Shown here: positions 58,201 to 64,000 of the stretch, piece by piece | How the letters are laid out: each line of letters opens with the position of its first letter | Numbering within the stretch: position 1 is the first letter of the stretch | NCBI GenBank assembly: GCA_016647705.1 | Contig: CM028330.1 | Coordinates: forward strand, 32,638,649 to 32,702,648 | DNA length: 64,000 nt | Source: Eucommia ulmoides | Taxonomy: Eukaryota; Streptophyta; Magnoliopsida; Garryales; Eucommiaceae | Direction: 5' to 3' | Notes under the pieces: generated by a model | The model's input: the letters and a program-made list of their open reading frames with translations, nothing else | The model's database searches: none | What the model was told of the DNA's origin: nothing | Made by a program: the position numbers and the translations under genes

Positions 58201-60112
58201 CCATCCACTATAATGCGGCAACCCTTGCTTATTTGACACCGTATCCGGGCGAAAACCCTTGCCCTCTCCTTGCGCCCTGCAGTTAGGCAAGCCGGTTCCT
58301 CTGAAGTGAGGACCGGTAGCAGGTGGGTGAGGAGGGCTCTGATATAGCCCAAGAACTCTCTAAATTGGTGTTCTAGGTTGTCGATTTTGGACACTTCCTC
58401 GGCTCCCGAGGTCTGATCAAGGAAGTGACCAGAAGGCAACGTAGCAGGCCCCGTCTAGCTGGTAGGAGGAGGGTGGTCATTGGTTGACTGGGGGTGGTTG
58501 TCAGACTGGGGGTGTGGAGACATTATTACCGGTTCTTTCGGTAGTCATAGGTTTTGAGGGCTTTCACTGCTCGTTCGTTAGTCCTACTACGTTAGATGAT
58601 CTCACCAGACTTCGTATATACTTTACCTCCTAATGCTACTGATACATATTCTGAATAATTATCTACAATTTGCCTAGCAAATACTAGGTGGTATTCGGTT
58701 AGTTCCTAAAAGATTAGGAACAGAGTAGACAAAAACAAATAATCTTTTTTTGTTTTTCCCCTTCTTTTTGTTATATAAATCAACAGCCGTGATACATTTG
58801 CAGGAAATTCCATTTTTTTTTTTAATCTAATTTCTTGTATTCTATTTAAACTATTTCCTTGGCGCTTGGCGACGCCCCATGACGTGGGATGGAAGGATTC
58901 GAACCTTCAAATACCGGGACCAACCTATTAACTATAACTATAATTGGAGAGAAAAATACTATTACTATAATCAGCAATTCAGTTTTCAACCTATTAACTA
59001 TAATTGGAGAGAAGAATGCTTCATGTATTACTACATAATTTATAGATCATTCCCTGTTCAAATATTTACCCTGAATGATAAATTCAAGTATCTAAACAAC
59101 ACCAGAGGATTAAAAATTCGAAGAATTGAAAGATTGTATCATATATGAGTAATTGGGTTTGCCCATATCCATTATGATCTGCATCCATGTTTACCAACTC
59201 AATGAATGGAGTGATGCCCAAACCATATATAGCCAATTCTGTTAATGAATGATCCTTTTTTGACCTTACCTGTCTAATTGCTACCTCTAGTATAACGTGG
59301 CGAATCATTCCCTTTTTTCTTTAAAAAAAAAACACCATCACCTTTAGCTGAGATAGGCTGTCTGAAGGAGAAGGAAGAGAAGTCTCTTTTGTCCGAATAC
59401 CAGAATGACCAATTTTCTCATCCCTGAGAAGTTTTGTCTTACCATTTTTTTGAGCTTTGGTTTGTTAGGCCACTTTAGTATGCTCTATGGGTGAGTGGTT
59501 AGGGAGGGGTTTTCTCAGGGATAGCCAGTGCTTTTGACTCCAAAACCAGGCTTACCCTGGAACACACTGAAAGGGGTGTCTTCACTTTGAAAGATGATTA
59601 TGCATCAAAAGGCTACTGATGGAGATAAAATAAGACCCCTGGTTTGAACTTACGTACGGCGGAGGCGAAAAAGTCGTCAGTGTTTATTATTTTCAATTTA
59701 GAATTATGCGTTAAGCAGTTGTTATGTTTATTATTTCCATTTTAAAATTATAGCTGTAGCCGATGTTTATTATTTGTATGTTTAGAGTAAGTCTATATAA
59801 TGAGACTTCGTTGTGTTGAAAGTGATTGTTGAACATTGAATTATTCAGTGAAAAAATTATTTTATTTTTTAATTAACATCATCAGCCAATGGTCTTCCAA
59901 ATTCGAATGTGATTTACATTATATTTCTTGTGCGCGCGCTTTTTTTTTCCTTATCCTATTTTTATTTTGGCAGGTATTTGATAGCTTCTCACACAACTGA
60001 TTATCAACATCCAATGATATTCTTCAATACATTGGCAGTCTTTGTGCTTGTGGTTGCCAAGTTTCCGAACATGCACAAAGTTCGCATATTTGGAATCAAT
60101 GCAGATCAGTGA
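44831..60112 (+). CDS. ORM: ORM/ORMDL protein, three exons
   Basis: Exons 44831-45022, 45981-46129 and 59974-60112 join to 159 codons plus stop. ORMDL proteins are ER membrane subunits that bind and restrain serine palmitoyltransferase, the first step of sphingolipid synthesis. Seen here: NTEWFTYPGVWTTYI (residues 19-33), hydrophobic segments about 28-48, 50-66, 107-119 and 127-145, FHWKKGTPFADDQG (70-83), TWWEQIDNGKQLTRNRKFL (89-107), HTTDYQHP (120-127) and C-terminal NMHKVRIFGIN. Length and sequence match Arabidopsis ORM1/ORM2 (157 aa). Introns are GT-AG: intron 1 phase 0 (958 bp), intron 2 phase 2 (13,844 bp, full of transposons). A second ATG at 44837 (MTNLYVKA) matches the usual N-terminus better and may be the real start. 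Nothing in the exons looks broken. Confidence 0.95.
45620..45730. repeat. Small direct duplication in ORM intron 1
   Basis: AAACTGAATACCATCTGTG, extending through TTTCACTTCATATA, occurs twice (about 45637 and 45689). Confidence 0.8.
45981..46129 (+). CDS. ORM: ORM exon 2
   Basis: Follows the acceptor TTTCTTACAG and ends CT before the donor GTAAGT. Encodes the loop with KKGTPFADDQG and WWEQIDNGKQLTRNRKFL. Confidence 0.95.
46238..46276. repeat. (AT)n microsatellite at the LINE 3' end
   Basis: About 19 AT units directly next to TTTTAAGAAAAGATC, the complement of a typical LINE 3' terminus. Confidence 0.9.
47679..47683. repeat. Target-site duplication of the solo LTR, left
   Basis: CCCAA, repeated at 49326-49330. 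Confidence 0.85.
47684..49325 (-). mobile_element. Solo LTR (1642 bp) inside the L1 LINE
   Basis: TGGTAGGGCG at one end, CCTATCA at the other, bounded by a perfect CCCAA duplication, with no internal element. A TATA-type box read on the minus strand (GGCCATAAATACCCC, about 48837-48823) implies transcription toward lower coordinates. It has an internal duplication of about 195 bp (48003-48155 and 48200-48345, both with CTCTTC(T/C)GAGTGTAAGACG) and a U3 palindrome array. A retrovirus-like fossil; the superfamily, probably gypsy, is inference. Confidence 0.8.
48890..49098. repeat. Six CGCCTAGGCG palindromes in the solo-LTR U3
   Basis: CGCCTAGGCG at 48891-48900, 48923-48932, 48964-48973, 48985-48994 and 49036-49045, plus the variant CACCTAGGCG at 49089-49098. 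Most are extended by GGTGG or CGG. They lie 50-275 bases upstream of the minus-strand TATA-type box. Confidence 0.9.
49326..49330. repeat. Target-site duplication of the solo LTR, right
   Basis: CCCAA, matching 47679-47683. Confidence 0.85.
49710..50196. mobile_element. Small TIR DNA transposon (hAT- or Mutator-like MITE)
   Basis: Termini GTGTGTTTTAAAAGGC and the complement of GCCTGTTAAAACG, flanked by TTGGGAGGGA at 49700-49709 and 50197-50206. It interrupts the ORF2 coding sequence of the L1 LINE. The interior is rich in GCCTCGCC/GCCTTGCC words. No coding capacity. Confidence 0.75.
54251..54870. other. Unassigned intronic DNA
   Basis: No domain seen on either strand; may include the LINE 5' UTR and the 3' end of the following gypsy relic. 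Confidence 0.3.
54871..56440 (-). mobile_element. Ty3/gypsy integrase relic
   Basis: Minus-strand frames show the histidine-cysteine region (CLTPEEAKYVLQ-like near 56380), core words (SRDNGTEFGN, THFPSPSHQQSNGQVEVTN; about 55860-55985) and the C-terminal VTRSDTYNLEIEDN, then PLKHPWNVEHLKRYH (about 55340-55430). Order and motifs fit plant Ty3/gypsy pol. No LTRs assigned; many breaks; fossil. Confidence 0.7.
56441..58300 (-). mobile_element. RTE-type LINE, endonuclease and RT start
   Basis: The minus strand carries an open AP-endonuclease domain from 58137 to 57511: ILCLQETKWVEQRF, NFISVYAPQVE, IFIGGDLNGHVEKEMG, QIDFVLTRKRD. These correspond to the catalytic E, Y..P, D.N and terminal D motif blocks. 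A linker follows (57198-56989), then the start of reverse transcriptase (56835-56443: PDEIPIEVWKGLGDIGIEWL, NYQGIKLISHTMKFWERVIE). The frames are interrupted between these parts, and the element is cut off at the gypsy relic before the RT active site. Confidence 0.8.
58301..58865. other. Unassigned intronic DNA
   Basis: Includes a GC-richer stretch (58230-58520) that may be the 5' region of the RTE LINE, then AT-rich DNA. No gene seen. Confidence 0.3.
58861..58930 (-). pseudogene. Plastid tRNA-Gln (trnQ-UUG)-like scrap, halves swapped
   Basis: Minus strand reads GGTCCCGGTATTTGAAGG then TTCGAATCCTTCCATCCCA, very close to the 3' half of plastid trnQ. After five bases comes TGGGGCGTCGCCAAGCGCCA, close to the 5' end of the same tRNA. 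The order is therefore 3' half then 5' half, so it is not a working tRNA gene. Comparison is from memory. Confidence 0.45.
58931..59973. other. Remainder of ORM intron 2
   Basis: No domain recognised. CAACCTATTAACTATAA with TTGGAGAGAA occurs twice near 58922 and 58990. The T-rich tract and GCAG acceptor of exon 3 are at the right end. Confidence 0.4.
59974..60112 (+). CDS. ORM: ORM exon 3
   Basis: Starts after the acceptor GCAG with G completing the Leu-114 codon, then YLIASHTTDYQHP and ends IFGINADQ TGA. Confidence 0.95.
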
Positions 60113-60969
60113 GCTTTGGGCCCATCTGAAATGTTCCTAAACCAACAAAAATCTTAATTTTGGTCCGAGTCTCTCAGCTATATAGTTCTTTGGTGATTTT
60201 GTATTTTGCTCTTTTGGTGTTCTCTCAATTAGATGTATGATATTCTCTGTATTTCCGTCTCTTTGAATTGCCGAAATTTCAAGTGGCGACGATGTTAAAT
60301 ATACACACACACACATATGTATGTACTTGGTTTATTAATACAGAGAGCTATATGGATTTAATATGGTTTCAAGGTTTAAATTTCTCTTTGCTCCCCTTAT
60401 GTTTATGTGCAGTCGTTTATTTTCATGCATTTTCCTCGCTACTTAAGTTTAATTTTCGTGTTTAATTGTCCCATTGTTTTCGTTCATTTTTCCTTTTCAA
60501 ATTAGCCATGTTATTTGCACAAGCAAAGTAATGGAATGAGGAAAATGTTTAAAGATACGGTTAGTTGGAGGTCATAAAAATTATACTAAATTAATAAAAA
60601 ATCTCAAACAAATAAGAACTATACTTCGGTTCCATATATTAAAGTTTATAGGAATCTTAATGTTTCAATTAGAGTTGCGTTGCCATTTGCTGACCACCAG
60701 ACTTTGGCTGTCGATTCAGACACTGCCTGTTGTTAATCGTCGAACCTGATTGTTTGTCCTTGAAATTTGTTTTAGTTACATTCAACTAATTTTTTAATAA
60801 TATTTTAAATATATTTTTAAGTTAGCTACATTCATGTATTTTTCTAGTTACTTGTTTAGTAGTTTTTCTAGTTCATTCCTGTAATTTTCAATTTATATCC
60901 ATAAATGTATGTAATTTTAAAATACATTAGACATGTAAGAATGTAACTAGAAAAATATATGAATGTAAC
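60113..60969. other. ORM 3' UTR and intergenic DNA
   Basis: No polyadenylation signal stands out. A (CA)n run at 60303-60314. 60780-60970 has repeated TTTTTCTAGTTA/TAACTAGAAAAATATATGAATG words in both orientations. Confidence 0.35.
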
Positions 60970-61675
60970 TGATGGGGGAGAATCTAGTTGGGTCCGAATT
61001 CCTGCCATGTGTCCTTTACCATGCAAGGACCATTCCTTTTACGGTATGTCGTAAAGGCAAGCGAGAGTGTGTGTGTATTGGCTCCTGGGAAGATCTACTA
61101 GTGACCCAAGCAAGCTACCAAGTCGAGCACTGCTACTTCCGAGCTTAGGGACCTTGGTCATTGTCCTTGCTAGGGACAACAAGTCATAGTCCTCAATCAC
61201 ATCACCCCAATCACAATCATCAACCACGAGACACGCCATTACTGTTGCACTTACTCCGGGGTAATTGTAATGTTGGATTATGGGGCAGGTCGGGTCGACC
61301 CGTGGAGCGTCCACATGGGCTCCATATTTCATGGAGAGTCACCATGTGAATGAGTGTACCTTTTGATCTTAAGGATCACATATTTTTGATAGACACCTAT
61401 TGGAACGGACATACCTTTTCGGTATGTACCCATTGAAACGAACATATCCTTTGGAATTTTCTCTATAAATATGCGTTGATATCTCTAAGGTCTCTATCCT
61501 ATCAGATTACAGATACTTTGAGTGGCCTTGATTAGTGAGTGTGTGAATATTATAAAAAAATACTCTAGTGGTATTTTTCTTGCCTACGAGAGAAGAAACG
61601 AGGAACGGGTTGTAAACGGGTCTTCTGAATCCGAAAGATGCGCTTCCGTTTTTATGTTTCTGCATTTTTTCTACA
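60970..61675 (+). repeat. 5' LTR (706 bp)
   Basis: TG...CA ends, internal TATA box, followed by an initiator-Met primer site. Relative of the split LTR at 23930-24256 plus 27077-27350. Confidence 0.65.
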
Positions 61676-61676
61676 T

Positions 61677-61688
61677 TGGTATCAAAGT
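61677..61688 (+). other. Primer binding site, initiator-Met tRNA type
   Basis: TGGTATCAAAGT versus the usual TGGTATCAGAGC. Confidence 0.75.
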
Positions 61689-62241
61689 CTTATAGACTCG
61701 TTTTTTCTACCTGGCTGATTTTTTTTTTTTGAAAAGTTCATTTTTTCTGGAAAATTTTTATACAAAAAAATCTATGTTCCATTACAATTCTAACGATATA
61801 AATTTCATATAATTTGGATTTGCCATTGATTTTATATGATTTTTTAAAAATTGAAAATGTAGAATTTCGTAAACACTGTTATGACCAATGTATTGGTTCT
61901 AGTTGAGCATTGAAGACGACGACCTAAACGACATCGTTTTATTTTTGTCTTATGAAACGATGTAAAGTGATTATAACTCATTCATACACATGTCAACTAA
62001 TAAGTAACGTTGGTTCATTGGCACCTCTCTTAAGCTATGGAAGTGGTGAGGGGTCCACGGTTCAAGTCCCTGTGCATGTGTTTTTTTTAAATGAGACTTT
62101 TAAATAGCGAAAAATAGTAGGAAAAGGTTTGCCTAACTGAATTTGAACACCTGCACTCGAGGACACTAAAACCACTTAATAACCATCAGGGCAGTCAAAA
62201 CAATATACTCGTGATATCGCAATGTTTATATATAACACTTG

Positions 62242-63340
62242 CGGCATGTTTGGTTAGACGGAATGGAATGGAAGAAGTAATGGAATGAGAGAAAGAATGA
62301 AATAGAATTGTGAATGGAATAACTATTCCATTCTCTTGTTTGGTTAGTATGAAATGAATGAAAGAATGGAATAGTAAAATATAGTAAAATTTCCATTTTG
62401 CCCTTATAAAATTATTATTCCATTCTCTTCTTGGTTGGTTATAATAAAATTTTATAATATTTTATTATTCTATTCTTTTCATCATTTTATCATATTTCAC
62501 TATTCAACTCAATTTTAAGTTTTTGTTCTCTAATTTCTATTTTTGTTCTCAATTTTCAGTTTCTATTCTTTAATTTCTGTTTTTATTCTTAATTTTTCAG
62601 TTTCCTTTTTTAATTTTCTGTTCTCTAATTTTCTATTTTTTGTTCTCAGTTTTCTGTTTTTATTCTCAATTTTCGATTTCCGTTCTCAATTTTCTATTAT
62701 CTAATTTTATATTTTTATTCTCAATTTTTTGTTTTTATTCTCAATTTTCTGTTTCTATTATCTAATTTTATGTTTTTGTTCTCAATTTTCAGTTTTCGTT
62801 CTCAATTTTCCGTTCTCTAATTTTATATTTTTGTTCTCAATTTTCTATTTCTGTTCTCAATTTTCTATTATCTAATTTTATGTTTTTGTTCTCAATTTTT
62901 AGTTTATGTTTTCAATTTCCTGTTCTTTAATTTTCTATTTTTGTTCTCAATTTTTGGTTTATGTTCTCAATTTTTTGTTTCTATTCTCAATTTTCAGTTT
63001 CTATTATCAATTTTCTAGTTTTGTTCTCAATTTTTTGTTCTCAATTTTCTATTCCTATTCCCAACTTTCTGTTCTCTAATTTCAATTTATGTTCTCTAAT
63101 TTCTATTTTTGTTCTCAATTTTGAAGGGCTTAATTACAAGGACTATTATGTAATTTAAGATATTGATTCCATTAGGTTGGAATCCCATTCCACCCCATCT
63201 CAAATGGAATCCCATTTCATCCAATTTCATTCGAATGAAATCACAAAAGTGATTCCATTGGAGAACCAAACAACGGAATAGGAATCGAGGGCGGAATGCG
63301 ATTCCATTCCGCCCTCGATTTCATCCAATCAAACATGCCG
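62242..63340. mobile_element. Non-autonomous PIF/Harbinger-like element
   Basis: TIRs CGGCATGTTTGGTTAG and the complement of ATCAAACATGCCG, flanked by TTG on both sides (62239-62241, 63341-63343). Sub-terminal GGAATGGAATGG words mirror each other. The interior (62500-63130) is a TTCTCAATTTT-based repeat. No transposase. Confidence 0.7.
62500..63130. repeat. Degenerate TTCTCAATTTTC minisatellite
   Basis: About 25-30 irregular units of TTTTTGTTCTCAATTTTC, alternating with TTATCTAATTTTA variants; it fills most of the MITE interior. Confidence 0.85.
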
Positions 63341-63677
63341 TTGCTGTTTAAGTTAAAATCCATAGATTATCATGCTTAATTGTATACCTTGACATGACAT
63401 TTGATTTCATTAATTGTGAGCATGAATTATATGTAAATTTTTCATGTTATTTAATTTGATATACATCATGTTCATTTAGAAAAATATGAAATTAAAATTT
63501 GTGGGCAATAATAAGTTGAGATATGTTTTTCTCATTTTTTTTGTGCATAATGTATCTAGAAATGATATTTAAATCTATAAATATAAGAGATGATTATAAG
63601 TATAGCAAAATTTTGTAGCAAAATAATTAGTGTGTGCACCAATATCTTAAATATGCATAAACTGTAGTGAAATGACA

Positions 63678-63890
63678 TTAACGAATATAGTAGCGAACCT
63701 TACTAAGTTTAGAAACTGGATGAGAATAACCACGATATTTGGCATCGTAAGATCCAGTATCTCCTAAATGAGCGAGAGGTTCTGGAAACACTGACACATA
63801 GCATGGAATCACCTCCCGAAAGTAATTCTGCCCAACATCGGCGTGAGATGGAAACCTATCAAAATTGAGCCAAGAAAGATCGTAGTGCAA
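63678..63890 (-). CDS. Unrecognised coding-like fragment
   Basis: Minus-strand open frame of 70 codons: LSWLNFDRFPSHADVGQNYF, REVIPCYVSVFPEPLAHLGD, then TGSYDAKYRGYSHP. Amino-acid composition is balanced and protein-like, unlike the simple-sequence frames nearby, but I do not recognise the family. It lies inside the copia leader, so it may be a captured exon; no splice sites were established. It could also be chance. Confidence 0.25.
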   Translation of the reverse strand: MHYDLSWLNFDRFPSHADVGQNYFREVIPCYVSVFPEPLAHLGDTGSYDAKYRGYSHPVSKLSKVRYYIR

Positions 63891-64000
63891 GATTCACTAT
63901 GTTAAGTTATATGCAAGATGATTTGATTGGTGATTATAAAGGTTATGCCACCATACTAGAGATGTTGAATGCCTTGAAGTTGGCATTTGCCGGTACATCA

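Larger units (their letters stand above)
46130..59973 (+). other. ORM intron 2 (13.8 kb, transposon nest)
   Basis: Consensus donor (GTAAGT) and acceptor (TTATTTTGGCAG) preserve the phase across 13,844 bp. Contents in order: AT microsatellite, L1 LINE with a solo LTR and a small DNA transposon inside it, gypsy relic, RTE LINE relic, plastid-tRNA-like scrap, unassigned DNA. Confidence 0.9.
60970..64000 (+). mobile_element. Ty1/copia element, 5' part, continuing past the window
   Basis: 5' LTR 60970-61675 (TGATGGGGGAGAATC to TTTTCTACA; TATAAATATG near 61467), one base, then the initiator-Met primer site TGGTATCAAAGT (61677-61688). A leader follows with a MITE inserted at 62242-63340. At 63895-64000 a gag-like frame reads YMQDDLIGDYKGYATMLEML, then ALKLAFAGTS. 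Later parts lie outside the window. Broken fossil by the look of its leader. Confidence 0.65.

Overview
This window reads as nuclear DNA of a flowering plant, most likely a dicot. It is AT-rich, the two host genes have plant-type sequences and GT-AG introns, and most of the rest is typical plant transposable elements: Ty1/copia, Ty3/gypsy, L1 and RTE LINEs, PIF/Harbinger-like and Mutator-like non-autonomous elements. All calls were made by reading and recall, without database searches.

Two host genes stand out. At 6.2-7.5 kb lies a nearly uninterrupted frame for a plant BTB/POZ protein of the At3g05675 type; it has no in-frame ATG at its N-terminus. At 44.8-60.1 kb lies a complete three-exon ORM/ORMDL gene (159 aa, negative regulator of serine palmitoyltransferase). 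Its second intron is about 13.8 kb and holds a nest: an L1 LINE that itself carries a solo LTR (with clean target duplication) and a small DNA transposon, followed by gypsy and RTE LINE remains and a plastid-tRNA-like scrap.

Layout: 0-5.8 kb is a mosaic of gypsy and copia remains with a PIF/Harbinger-like element; 5.8-7.6 kb BTB gene; 8.5-11.9 kb two long-TIR non-autonomous elements; 12.2-13.1 kb L1 LINE 3' end; 13.1-22.8 kb Sirevirus-like remains split by a young, nearly whole copia element (16109-22477, TSD TTTCA); 23.0-23.8 kb a 375-bp tandem duplication; 24-31.4 kb large gypsy-type LTR and leader sequence, including an Athila/Tat-style LTR/primer-site junction; 31.4-36.2 kb an LTR relic and a broken copia; 36.2-42.5 kb two copies of a chimeric gene-capturing TIR element that carries two separate pieces of a BRL2/VH1-like LRR receptor kinase gene, the second copy being interrupted by a Harbinger-like element that has captured another gene's first exon; 42.5-44.5 kb a TIR element with a 3 x 231-bp tandem repeat ending just upstream of the ORM promoter; 44.8-60.1 kb ORM; 61-64 kb the 5' part of a copia element running off the window, with a MITE inside.

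I found no operon-like or defence-like system. The most unusual items are the duplicated chimeric BRL2-capture element, the ORM intron nest, the palindrome array in the U3 of the solo LTR, and the missing start codon of the BTB gene.
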